Source: Pseudomonadales bacterium (GTDB lineage: Bacteria > Pseudomonadota > Gammaproteobacteria > Pseudomonadales > Azotimanducaceae). From it: DNA of 64,000 nucleotides. This document shows, piece by piece, positions 52,851 to 61,413 of this stretch. How positions within the stretch are numbered: position 1 is the stretch's first letter; every line of letters begins with the position of its first letter. The notes beneath the pieces were generated by a model. It was not told the DNA's origin and made no database searches. It saw only the letters and a program-made list of their open reading frames with translations. The translations under genes were made by a program, and so were the position numbers. Location: the NCBI GenBank assembly GCA_022827905.1, contig JAJEIQ010000001.1:103739-167738 (forward strand), read 5' to 3'.

Positions 52851-55692
52851 GCATCCGCTCCCCGGAAGGATCGTAAAAGCAGGGATCGACAATGCGCGCC
52901 GGCAGGTTCCGTCCGCTGTCGTAAACCAGCACCTCCTCGCCCTTGCGGCCGAAGCCGCCTTCGATCAGGCCGATGCCGATGGTCCTGCCCAGGGTCGGGC
53001 TGTCGCAGGCGCTGGTGACGAAGCCCTCACTCCGCCTTCCGCCATTGCTCCCCGTCACGAAGTGGGCGCCCGCCGGGACGCTCGCGTTCCGGTCGAGCAG
53101 TTCGAAGCCGACCAGTTGGCGCCGGTCCGTCCGCCGGTCGTTGGGACGCGCAAGCGACCGGGCGCCGATGAAGTCGCGCTGCTTTCTGTCGACCACGGCC
53201 CCAAACCCGATATCGAGGGGATTCGTGGTGCCGTCGGTATCGACGCCAACATGCACGAACCCCTTCTCGGTGCGCAGCACCATCAGCGCCTCGACGCCGA
53301 TCGGTACCAGTTTTCCGGGACCGGCTGCCGCTTGGAGCCGCTCGAATATCGACGCCGCACGGTTCGACGGAACGCTGAGTTCGTAGCTCTGCTCCCCGGA
53401 AAAACTCACGCGCTGCAGGCGATAAGGCATGCCGTCCGCCAAGTGGCCGGCGGCAAAGCGCAGGTGCGGGAAGCTGGCGGTGGAAAGATCGATCAACCCA
53501 GGCAGCGACTGCAGGACGGCACGTGCGTCCGGGCCGGCTAGGGTCGCCACCGCCCACTGGGATGTGACGTTACTCAGCACCAGCCGCATGTCGAAGAACT
53601 CGCACTGGTGCCATTCCTCGAGCCAAGCGGCGATGCGCTCCGCATTGCCCGAGGTGGTGTTGACGAGGAAGTGGTCCTCGTCCTGGCGCACGAAGACGCC
53701 ATCGTCGATGACGACGCCGTTCTCGTTGAGCATCAGCCCGTATCGCACCCGTCCGGGCTTTAAGGTCAGCACGTTGTTGACGTAGATGCGGTCGAGGAAA
53801 CGCGCCGCATCCGGCCCCTTGACCTCAATCTTGCCGAGCGGCGATCCGTCGAAAAACCCTACTGATTGGCGCACGGCCAATACCTCGCGCGCAATCGACG
53901 CGTCACGGTCATCGCCATAGAAGGCCGGCCGCTTCCAGGCACCGTAGTCATCGAAGACCGCGCCCTCGCCGGCATGCCAGTCGTGGGCGGCCAGCCGCTT
54001 CGCCGGGCGGTAGAAATCGCCGCGCCGGTTGCCGGCGATGGCGCCCATGGTCACCGGCATGAACTGCGGGCGGGCCGTGGTGGTGCCCACCTCCCCCGGC
54101 GATCTGCCCGTCAGTTGCGCGAGCAGGCTCAGGACGCCTAGATTGCTGGTCTTGCCCTGGTCCACCGCCATGCCGGCCGTGGTGTAGCGTTTCATGTGCT
54201 CGACGGAGACGTAGTTTTCGCGCACGGCCAGTTCGATGTCGGCGGCGGTCACGTCGTGCTGGAAGTCCACCCACTGGCGGCCGGTTCGCACCGGCGCCAC
54301 CGTACAGGGCCGGACGCTGGAGCCGTTCTCCCAGCCGAAGCTGCCGCTAGCGGCGCCGACAACATCCAGATCTGCGGGATCCTTGTCCGGCACGAAGCAG
54401 TGGCGCCGTTCGTCGTACCGAAGCTTGCCGCCTGCTTGGGAGTAGAGTTGCGTCGTCGGGTTCAGCCCTCCCGACATGGCGATGAGGTCGCAGTCCACCT
54501 GCTTGGTCGTTTCGTTCGCGGCGGCGAAGCGGAGACCCCGGACGCCTGAAGATCCCCTGGCGGTCAGCGGCGTGGCGCCCGGATGCACGGCAATGCCGCG
54601 TTCCTCTGCGGCGTCCAGCAACTCCCGCTCGACATCGCCACGCGTATCGACGATGGCGCGCACCGCCGTTCCGGCATCGTGCACGGCAAGCAGCGAATGC
54701 CACCCGGCATCGTTGTTGACCACCCCGGCAACCCGCTGTCCGCAGTTCACCGCATAGCGCCCCACATAGGCATGGACGGCACCGGCCAGCATGATTCCGG
54801 GCAGGTCGTTGTTGCCGAACAGCATGGGCTGCTCGGTCGCGCCGGTGGCCAGCACGATGCGTCTCGCCCGCACCTTATGGAAAGTCTCCACCGGGCCGTC
54901 ACTTCGGTAGGCGGCGCTCCGATCATGGATGGTCACCAGGTTGTGGTCGTAGCAGCCGGCGGCCGTGGCATTGGCCATGAGCCGGACGTTGTCCATGCCG
55001 TCCAGCTCGGCAAGGGCCGCTTCCAGCCAATCGTCGGAAGCAGCGCCATCGATCGCCATCGGATCGTGCAGCAGGGAACCGCCGAACGCCACATCCTGTT
55101 CGACAACCAGAACATCCTCGCCGCGGCGGCCCGCTTCGAGCGCTGCCGCTAGGCCCGAAGGGCCGGAACCCACAACCAGCACGTCGCAGTGACTGTTCAG
55201 GTGCCGGTAGCGCGTGCGGTCGGTCCCATCGGGAAGGCGTCCGATGCCTGCGGTGCGGCGCACCGCCCACTCGAAGGCCCGCCAACTCGGCCATTTGAAC
55301 ATCTTGTAGTAGAAGCCCGCCGGCCAGAGGCGGTGCGTGAAATCTAGCGCACGCCCTAGGTCGAAGTTGACGGAAGGGAAACAGTTCTGGGATTGGGCGA
55401 CCAGCCCGTCGAGCGCCGGCATGACGGTGGCGCGGATGGAGGGGATCTTCCCGGACCCCCAATCCACGCTGAACAGCGCATTGGGTTCCTCTACGCCCGC
55501 CGACAGCACGCCCCGAGGGCGATGCAGCTTCATGCTGCGCCCCATGACCTTCACCCCATTCGCCAGCAGTGCCGAGGCCAGGGTGTCGCCGGGATGGCCG
55601 AGGTAGCGGCGCCCGTCGAACCTGAAGGCGACGGTGCGCGTCCGGTCGATGCGGCCGCCCTGAGCCTTGCGCAAGGGCTGGGACGGGCTCAT
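52843..55692 (-). CDS. soxA: sarcosine oxidase, alpha subunit
   Basis: 949 residues from ATG 55692, which overlaps the soxD stop (ATGA). Domains: N-terminal 2Fe-2S-ferredoxin-like fold without cluster (FRFDGRRYLGHPGDTLASAL), NAD-binding Rossmann core (DVLVVGSGPSGLAAALEAG), a second nucleotide-binding part (TGATEQPMLFGNNDLPGIML), and a C-terminal GcvT folate-binding domain from residue ~560 (FFDGSPLGKIEVKGPDAARFLDRIY). The complex oxidises sarcosine to glycine, giving hydrogen peroxide and, with tetrahydrofolate, methylene-THF. Full length. Confidence 0.94.
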   Translation of the reverse strand: MSPSQPLRKAQGGRIDRTRTVAFRFDGRRYLGHPGDTLASALLANGVKVMGRSMKLHRPRGVLSAGVEEPNALFSVDWGSGKIPSIRATVMPALDGLVAQSQNCFPSVNFDLGRALDFTHRLWPAGFYYKMFKWPSWRAFEWAVRRTAGIGRLPDGTDRTRYRHLNSHCDVLVVGSGPSGLAAALEAGRRGEDVLVVEQDVAFGGSLLHDPMAIDGAASDDWLEAALAELDGMDNVRLMANATAAGCYDHNLVTIHDRSAAYRSDGPVETFHKVRARRIVLATGATEQPMLFGNNDLPGIMLAGAVHAYVGRYAVNCGQRVAGVVNNDAGWHSLLAVHDAGTAVRAIVDTRGDVERELLDAAEERGIAVHPGATPLTARGSSGVRGLRFAAANETTKQVDCDLIAMSGGLNPTTQLYSQAGGKLRYDERRHCFVPDKDPADLDVVGAASGSFGWENGSSVRPCTVAPVRTGRQWVDFQHDVTAADIELAVRENYVSVEHMKRYTTAGMAVDQGKTSNLGVLSLLAQLTGRSPGEVGTTTARPQFMPVTMGAIAGNRRGDFYRPAKRLAAHDWHAGEGAVFDDYGAWKRPAFYGDDRDASIAREVLAVRQSVGFFDGSPLGKIEVKGPDAARFLDRIYVNNVLTLKPGRVRYGLMLNENGVVIDDGVFVRQDEDHFLVNTTSGNAERIAAWLEEWHQCEFFDMRLVLSNVTSQWAVATLAGPDARAVLQSLPGLIDLSTASFPHLRFAAGHLADGMPYRLQRVSFSGEQSYELSVPSNRAASIFERLQAAAGPGKLVPIGVEALMVLRTEKGFVHVGVDTDGTTNPLDIGFGAVVDRKQRDFIGARSLARPNDRRTDRRQLVGFELLDRNASVPAGAHFVTGSNGGRRSEGFVTSACDSPTLGRTIGIGLIEGGFGRKGEEVLVYDSGRNLPARIVDPCFYDPSGERMRA

Positions 55693-55994
55693 CGGCCGCC
55701 GTCCGCTTGCGATTCGTTCGAGCAGTCCACGACCGGAGGGGCCTCCCCCGCCCCGTAGACCGCGTGTATCCGGTGGGTGACGGTATCGCGGACGACATTG
55801 AACCACTGGCCGCAGCCGTGGCTGTGACACCAGCGTTCGTGAACCAGCCCCTTCGGGTTGTCACGGGCGAATAGATAGTCGGCCCATGCCTGGTCGCCGA
55901 CATCAGTTTGCGGGATCGACCCGGGCACTTCGCCGCCGTAACGGAACTCGGCCTCGTCCCGCTCGCCGCAGTACGGGCAGGGGATGCGCAGCAT
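55689..55994 (-). CDS. soxD: sarcosine oxidase, delta subunit
   Basis: 101 residues, the small zinc-binding subunit: CPYCGERDEAEFRYGGE at the N-terminus and HERWCHSHGCGQWFNVVRDT in the middle supply Cys and His ligands. The start shares one base with the soxB stop (TGATG), and its stop overlaps soxA. Normal length for the family. Confidence 0.93.
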   Translation of the reverse strand: MLRIPCPYCGERDEAEFRYGGEVPGSIPQTDVGDQAWADYLFARDNPKGLVHERWCHSHGCGQWFNVVRDTVTHRIHAVYGAGEAPPVVDCSNESQADGGR

Positions 55995-57238
55995 CAGTGC
56001 GCCACCCCCGATGCCGCACCCTCGTCGATGAGCGCCCCGCTCTCGAACCGGTCGAGCCCGAAATCGGCGATCAACGGATGCGGCGCATCATGCGCCACCG
56101 TATGCGCCATGGTCTCGCCGCCGGCCGGGATCGCCTTGTAGCCGCCAGTGCCCCAGCCGCCGCTGAGATACAGGTTCTTGACGGGCGTTAAGCCCATGAT
56201 CGGCGTCGTATCCGGGGTGATGTCCACGATCCCCGCCCACTGCCGCATCAGGCGCAGGCGGCTGAAAGCGGGAAACAGCTCGATCAGCGCCGCCAGGTTC
56301 TCCTCAAGCAGCGGAATCCCGCCCCGTTGCGCGTAGCTGTTGTAGCCGTCCGCACCGCCGCCGAGGACCAGCTCTCCGCGGTCGCTCTGGCTGACGTAGG
56401 CGTGGATCGCCGGCGAGAGCACCACCGTGTCGAGGCACGGCTTGATCGGCTCGCTGACCATCGCCTGCAGCGCCATGCTGGTGATGGGCACCCGGAACCC
56501 TGCTTTCGCCGCCAACACGCTGGTATGCCCGGCCACGCAGATGCAGACCTTCTCCGCCGCGATGGATCCGCGGCTGGTCGTAACGCCGGCAACCCGTCCG
56601 TCGGCGATGTCGAAACCGGTGACCTCGCACTGCTGGACGATGGACACGCCGAGCGCGTTCGCCGCGCGGGCATAGCCCCAGGCAACGGCATCGTGACGGG
56701 AAATGCCGCCCCGGCGCTGAATGAACCCACCATGCACCGGAAAGCGCGCGTCGAGATTGAGCAGCGGCACGAGCTTGCCGATTTCCGAGGGCGTCATCAC
56801 CTCGGAGTCGATGCCGTTGATGCGGATGGCATTCGTCCAGCGGCGCAGGGCTTCCATTTCGTGGTGGCTGTGCGCCAGCGTCAGGATGCCGCGCTGGCTG
56901 AGCATGACGTTGAAGTTGAGTTCCCGGCTTAAGTTCTCGTAGAGCTTGAGCGAGCGCTCGAAGAACGCCGCGCTCTGCGGCCAGAAGTAGTTCGAGCGCG
57001 TCACCTGGGTGTTGCGCCCGGTGTTGCCGCCGCCGAGCCAGCCCTTTTCCAGGACGGCGACGTTCGTGATGCCGTGGTTTTTGGCGAGATAGTAGGCGGT
57101 GGCGAGGCCATGGCCGCCGGCGCCTATCACGATGACATCGTAGCTTCGCTCCGGTTCGGCGGAACGCCACGCCTTGGGCCAACCACGATGGCCGCGCAAT
57201 GCCCGCCCGACCAGCGCCGGGAACGAATAACCCCTCAC
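55994..57238 (-). CDS. soxB: sarcosine oxidase, beta subunit
   Basis: 414 residues from GTG 57238 (VRGYSFPALVGRALRGHRGW), the usual N-terminus of the family; the tracked start lies inside the DUF885 gene. FAD-binding motif VIVIGAGGHGLATAYYLAK, substrate/flavin region GFIQRRGGISRHDAVAWGYA, and C-terminal NLYLSGGWGTGGYKAIPAGG. It holds the active site that oxidises sarcosine. The start overlaps the DUF885 stop as GTGA, so the operon begins with that putative peptidase. Confidence 0.94.
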   Translation of the reverse strand: MRGYSFPALVGRALRGHRGWPKAWRSAEPERSYDVIVIGAGGHGLATAYYLAKNHGITNVAVLEKGWLGGGNTGRNTQVTRSNYFWPQSAAFFERSLKLYENLSRELNFNVMLSQRGILTLAHSHHEMEALRRWTNAIRINGIDSEVMTPSEIGKLVPLLNLDARFPVHGGFIQRRGGISRHDAVAWGYARAANALGVSIVQQCEVTGFDIADGRVAGVTTSRGSIAAEKVCICVAGHTSVLAAKAGFRVPITSMALQAMVSEPIKPCLDTVVLSPAIHAYVSQSDRGELVLGGGADGYNSYAQRGGIPLLEENLAALIELFPAFSRLRLMRQWAGIVDITPDTTPIMGLTPVKNLYLSGGWGTGGYKAIPAGGETMAHTVAHDAPHPLIADFGLDRFESGALIDEGAASGVAH

Positions 57239-59031
57239 GATTCGCCCGTAGCGGGAACCGAGTGGGCATCGATCCAGCGCTGCATCCGGTTGTCCAGAAC
57301 CTTCAACGGCAACGAACCGCCAGTGAGCAGCTCGACGTGGAACGCCCGCAGGTCGAACCGGTCCCCGAGCGCCTCCTCGGCGCGCTGGCGCAGTTCGCGG
57401 ATCTTCAGTTCGCCGTGCTTGTAGGCCGTGGCTTGGCCGGGATAGGTGATGTAGCGGTCCACTTCGGCAATCACGTTCTTTCGGGTCAGGCCGGTGTTGG
57501 CCAGCATGAAGTCGATGGCCTCCTGCCGGGTCCAGCCCATGGCGTGCAGGCCGGGGTCCACGACCAGGCGCGCGGCCCGCCACATGTCGTAGATCAGGCG
57601 GCCGAAGCGCTCGTAGGGGGTGGCGTAGATGCCCATTTCCTCGCCGAGGAACTCGCTGTACAGGCCCCAGCCCTCGCCGAAGGCGTGGAAGTAGTAGAAG
57701 CGCCGCCAGTCGGGGAGGTCCTCGTTCTCGCCTTGGAACGAGAACTGCAGGTGGTGGCCCGGCACCGACTCGTGCAGGCCCAAGGCGGGCAGCTCGTAGA
57801 GCGGACGGCTCGCCAGGTCGTAAAGGTTCACGAAGTACCGGCCGGCGCGGGTGCCGTCGGCGGCGCCGGGCTGGTAGAAGGCCGTGGGAGTCAGGGGCGC
57901 GATCTGTTCGGGAATTACGCTGATGCCGTAGGGGTTGCTGGGCAGCCGGGAGAAGAACTGCGGCAACCGGGCCTCGATGGTCTTGCCGATCCACGCGACG
58001 CGATGCAGATAGGTCTCTTCATCGGCGGCGTAGAACTGGGGGTCGGAGCGCAGGAAGGCCAGGAATGCGGCGAAGTCGCCCTCGAAATCGACCTCGCGCA
58101 TCACGGCTTCCATTTCGCCGCGAATGCGATCGACCTCGCGGCGGCCGAGGGCGTGAATGGCGGGGGCATCCGTGTCCAAGCTGGTGTAGTAGCGCAGTGC
58201 GTGGTCATAGGCCGCCCGCCCGCCGGGCAGGGAGGAAAGCCCCACCGAGGTTCGGCAGGCCGGTTCGTAGCTCTCGGCGTAGAAGTCCGCGAAGGCCCGG
58301 TAGGCGGGGTTGACGACGTCGTCGATCACGCGCAGCGCCTCGCCGCGCAACGCCTCGCGCACCGCCGGGGCAAGCGAGTCGGGCATGGCCGCGAACGGCT
58401 TGGCGAACACGCTGGCCTCCGGAGTCTCCGAAATGTAGTCGATGATCGACTTCCCGTAGCCCTGGAGCGACGCGCAAGGCTGGGTGTAGCCGCCTTCCAT
58501 GCCGGCCCGCATCAGGTCGATGTTCTGCCGGGCGTACGGACCGAACCCCGTCAGGCGCACGAGCAGATCCCGGTAGTCCTGCTCTGAGGCATAGGGCGTC
58601 GCCTGGATCAGGTCCGCGAAGCGACTGTGCCAGCCGCCGAAGGAGTTGATGGTGAAGAAGCGGGTGCCGAAGTCCAGGTTGCGCCGTTCGTGGGTCAGCA
58701 TCCACTCGAAGGCTTCGTAGTGTTCGCGATTGGCCGGGCTCAGCTCCCGCGCATCGATCTCCTCAAGTCCGGCGATGGCCCGGTCGAGCCTGGCGACCCG
58801 GGCCGCGAGCGCTTCGGGGCTGAGGTCGTCCACCCGGTCTCGGTACCGGTTCTCCCCCCACAAGGCTGCCGCCAGCGGCGCGGCTTGCACCTGGGCTTCC
58901 CAGAATTCCGCCATGAGCATCTCCAGCGATTCGTCGGAGGGCGAGGCATGCGCCATTCCGACGGCCAAGAGAACGATGGCGAAAACGATGCATCGGTAAG
59001 AGCCGATGCGCGAAATCCGATGTGCGTTCAT
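57235..59031 (-). CDS. DUF885 family exported protein, first gene of the sox operon
   Basis: 598 residues from ATG 59031 (MNAHRISRIGSYRCIVFAIV, Sec signal). HExxxGHH-type metal motif ALGLHESVPGHHLQFSF and the GEGWGLYSEFLGEEMG helix are typical of DUF885 putative metallopeptidases. Its last codons overlap soxB as GTGA, so it is co-translated with sarcosine oxidase. That links an exported hydrolase with sarcosine catabolism: it may release sarcosine or N-methyl residues from peptides. The link is inferred from gene order. Confidence 0.87.
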   Translation of the reverse strand: MNAHRISRIGSYRCIVFAIVLLAVGMAHASPSDESLEMLMAEFWEAQVQAAPLAAALWGENRYRDRVDDLSPEALAARVARLDRAIAGLEEIDARELSPANREHYEAFEWMLTHERRNLDFGTRFFTINSFGGWHSRFADLIQATPYASEQDYRDLLVRLTGFGPYARQNIDLMRAGMEGGYTQPCASLQGYGKSIIDYISETPEASVFAKPFAAMPDSLAPAVREALRGEALRVIDDVVNPAYRAFADFYAESYEPACRTSVGLSSLPGGRAAYDHALRYYTSLDTDAPAIHALGRREVDRIRGEMEAVMREVDFEGDFAAFLAFLRSDPQFYAADEETYLHRVAWIGKTIEARLPQFFSRLPSNPYGISVIPEQIAPLTPTAFYQPGAADGTRAGRYFVNLYDLASRPLYELPALGLHESVPGHHLQFSFQGENEDLPDWRRFYYFHAFGEGWGLYSEFLGEEMGIYATPYERFGRLIYDMWRAARLVVDPGLHAMGWTRQEAIDFMLANTGLTRKNVIAEVDRYITYPGQATAYKHGELKIRELRQRAEEALGDRFDLRAFHVELLTGGSLPLKVLDNRMQRWIDAHSVPATGES

Positions 59032-59124
59032 GCTTTCAACCTGCGTGATTGGGGACGATTGCCTGCCCACTGTTGTTTCAGGACGCACTGCCTCGACATT
59101 CGCTCAGCCCATGCGGGCGCTCGT

Positions 59125-59154
59125 CTTCCCGACGTGCGCACTTCCCGACGTGCG
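59125..59154. repeat. tandem direct repeat in a divergent promoter region
   Basis: CTTCCCGACGTGCG occurs twice with a 16-base period, in the 191-base space between the DUF885/sox operon and the S12 gene. It may be a tandem regulator site; no regulator is adjacent. Confidence 0.35.
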
Positions 59155-59222
59155 GATTGACCCGCCCGCGCCCGCTGCTCAAAATCGGACGTTCAAGGAG
59201 AGTCTCAACGCAGGGAGACGAG

Positions 59223-61196
59223 ATGAAGTCCACGCATTCTATCCGCCACCTCGCCCGAACGCTCCTGGCATTCGCCGTTTGCATCGGCTCGCCAGCTCAT
59301 TCGGTCGCACAACTTTCGGCAACCGGGGAAAGCGCCGACCCGACTAGGACGACCGACATCGAAACCAAGCCCGAACCACAGGCGCCGTCGGCGTCGTTCG
59401 AGCCCTACCTGGACGGGGTGATGAACGCCCTGTTCGAGGATTACGACCTGGTGGGGGCGGTGTTCTCGCTCGTTTACGATGGGCAGCCCGCATTTTCCAA
59501 GGGCTACGGCTACGCGGACTTGGAATCGCGCACACCGGCGGACCCAGCCGTACACCTGTTCCGACCCGGTTCCGTCTCGAAACTCATCACCTGGACGGCC
59601 GTGATGCAGCTCTTCGAACAGGGCAAGGTGCGACTCGATGCGCCGGTCAGCGAGTACATCGATCAGTTCCCCACTCCTGGCAGCTACGGCGCCGTCACCC
59701 TGGAGCACGCGCTCACCCATACGCCGGGGCTCGAGGACGGGGGCATAGGCTACCTCTTCGCCGAGTCGGCGGACGACCTCGTGCCCTTGGCGGAATCGCT
59801 GGCAACCCATGCGCCGACGCAGCAGTGGCCCCCGGGCACGGCCGCGGCCTACTCGAACTGGACGACGGCGCTGGCGGGCCTGGTGGTGGCCAACGTTTCC
59901 GGCATGACCTTCGAGGAGTACGTGGCGCGCAACATCTTTGAACCGCTCGGCATGCGCCACTCCAGTTTCGATGAGCCCTTGCCCGCGCCCCTCGATGCCA
60001 ACATGGCCACCGGCTATTCCGACGTCGGCAAGGGTCTCGAGGTGCTCGGCTACGAGTACATCCGGAACTTCGGGCCCGCCGGCGCCCTGGCAGCCACCGC
60101 CGACGACATGGCGCGCTTCATCGTGGCCCACGTGAACGGCGGGGAACTGAACGGCGCCCGCATCCTTAAGCCCGAGACCGCGCGACTGATGCACTCGAGG
60201 CTCTTCGGCCCGGTCGAGGGCCTGCCCGGCATGGCGCACGGCTTCATGGAGCTCTGGCACAACGGCCATCGCTTCGTGGGGCATGGCGGCGACACGATCG
60301 CATTTCATTCCGATCTGGCGATCGACCCGGACCGGGGATTCGGGTTCTACGTCTCCTTCAACGCGCCCGACGGCGGCCAGGCGCGGGACGTGGTAACCCG
60401 CGCCGTGCTCAACTACTTCTATCCCGAAGCCGCCCCGGCGGAATCGGCCCCGCCCCCCGAGGGCACGGCCGAGCGGGTCGCCAACATCGTCGGGGCCTAC
60501 CGCGCCAACCGGCGTTCGCACACGAAGCTGGAAGCGGTGGCCGGGCTAGCGGCCGACATCCCGATCGTTCCCGGCAACGACGGCCGCATCGTCTTGGCCC
60601 TGCCGATGTTCGGCGGCGAGTACGAGGAAGTGGAGCCCTACGTCTTCCGCGAGGTCAACGGACGGTCGATGCTGGCATTCGAGACCGACGCATCCGGCGC
60701 CGTGGTTCGCGCGTTGCCGAGCATGCCGATCATCGCCTTCGACAAGCTGGCCTTCCACGAGACCGCCGGCAACCACCAGCTGGTGATCGCCTTGGCGCTG
60801 CTCGCCGCCCTGTTCGTCGTCATCAACGCGGTGCGCAACCGGTCCGCCATTCGCGCCTCCGGCGGCACAGGCGCCCGGGCGACATGGACGTTGTTGGGAC
60901 TGTCCATCGTCAACCTGGCGTTCGTGCTGGGATTCGTCGCCCTGTTCGCAACCGCGGTCCAAGACCCCGTGTCGGCCATGTTCAACTTCCCGCCCACCGG
61001 CACCGGCGCGCTGCTGATCCTGCCCATCGCCGGCGCTCTGCTGACCCTGGCGACCCTGGGATTCGGGGCGCTCCTGTGGGCACGCGGCACCTGGAACTTG
61101 GCCAAGCGCCTGCGCTACACCTACGTGACGGTCGTCAACGTGCTGTTCGTACTGGTTCTCAACTACTGGAACATGATTGGCTGGAACTACTACTGA
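59223..61196 (+). CDS. S12 serine hydrolase with C-terminal membrane domain
   Basis: 657 residues from ATG 59223 (MKSTHSIRHLARTLLAFAVC; GGGAGACGAG upstream). Signal peptide, then a beta-lactamase-like domain: SVSK (S117-K120), YSN in AAAYSNWTTALAG, HGG in VGHGGDTIAFHSDLAID. A lipocalin-like segment follows and then four hydrophobic helices in the last ~130 residues (QLVIALALLAALFVVINAV through VNVLFVLVLNYW), which would anchor the enzyme in the inner membrane facing the periplasm. D-aminopeptidase or esterase action is possible. Divergent from the sox operon. Confidence 0.87.
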   Translation: MKSTHSIRHLARTLLAFAVCIGSPAHSVAQLSATGESADPTRTTDIETKPEPQAPSASFEPYLDGVMNALFEDYDLVGAVFSLVYDGQPAFSKGYGYADLESRTPADPAVHLFRPGSVSKLITWTAVMQLFEQGKVRLDAPVSEYIDQFPTPGSYGAVTLEHALTHTPGLEDGGIGYLFAESADDLVPLAESLATHAPTQQWPPGTAAAYSNWTTALAGLVVANVSGMTFEEYVARNIFEPLGMRHSSFDEPLPAPLDANMATGYSDVGKGLEVLGYEYIRNFGPAGALAATADDMARFIVAHVNGGELNGARILKPETARLMHSRLFGPVEGLPGMAHGFMELWHNGHRFVGHGGDTIAFHSDLAIDPDRGFGFYVSFNAPDGGQARDVVTRAVLNYFYPEAAPAESAPPPEGTAERVANIVGAYRANRRSHTKLEAVAGLAADIPIVPGNDGRIVLALPMFGGEYEEVEPYVFREVNGRSMLAFETDASGAVVRALPSMPIIAFDKLAFHETAGNHQLVIALALLAALFVVINAVRNRSAIRASGGTGARATWTLLGLSIVNLAFVLGFVALFATAVQDPVSAMFNFPPTGTGALLILPIAGALLTLATLGFGALLWARGTWNLAKRLRYTYVTVVNVLFVLVLNYWNMIGWNYY

Positions 61197-61213
61197 AACA
61201 CCCACACGCCTCG

Positions 61214-61341
61214 CAGCAATTCTCACTTTGCCGGAGCGAGGGCATAACGAACCGAAGGTTCGCGCCCTCGAATGTTGCGCTCAACATGCGCGGGACTCCA
61301 TCGAGGGCGGGACGCCCTCGCTCCGGGGAGCCTTCAGCTTA
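61214..61341. repeat. REPIN-like repeat, copy D
   Basis: Starts with the terminal CAGCAATTCTCACTTTG; then CCGGAGCGAGGGC with an enlarged tip (ATAACGAACCGAAGGTTCGC) before GCCCTCGA, a ~35-base spacer, and TCGAGGGCGGGACGCCCTCG with CTCCGGGGAGCCTTCAGCTT. The tip contains its own stem (CGAACC/GGTTCG). It produces the spurious N-terminal extension of the next ORF in the track. Confidence 0.8.
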
Positions 61342-61413
61342 CCCATAGAATGGTTGCAAGGCAGCGGCAACACTGTTCCAATCATTGGGGAAGGATCACT
61401 TAGGAGCGATCGG

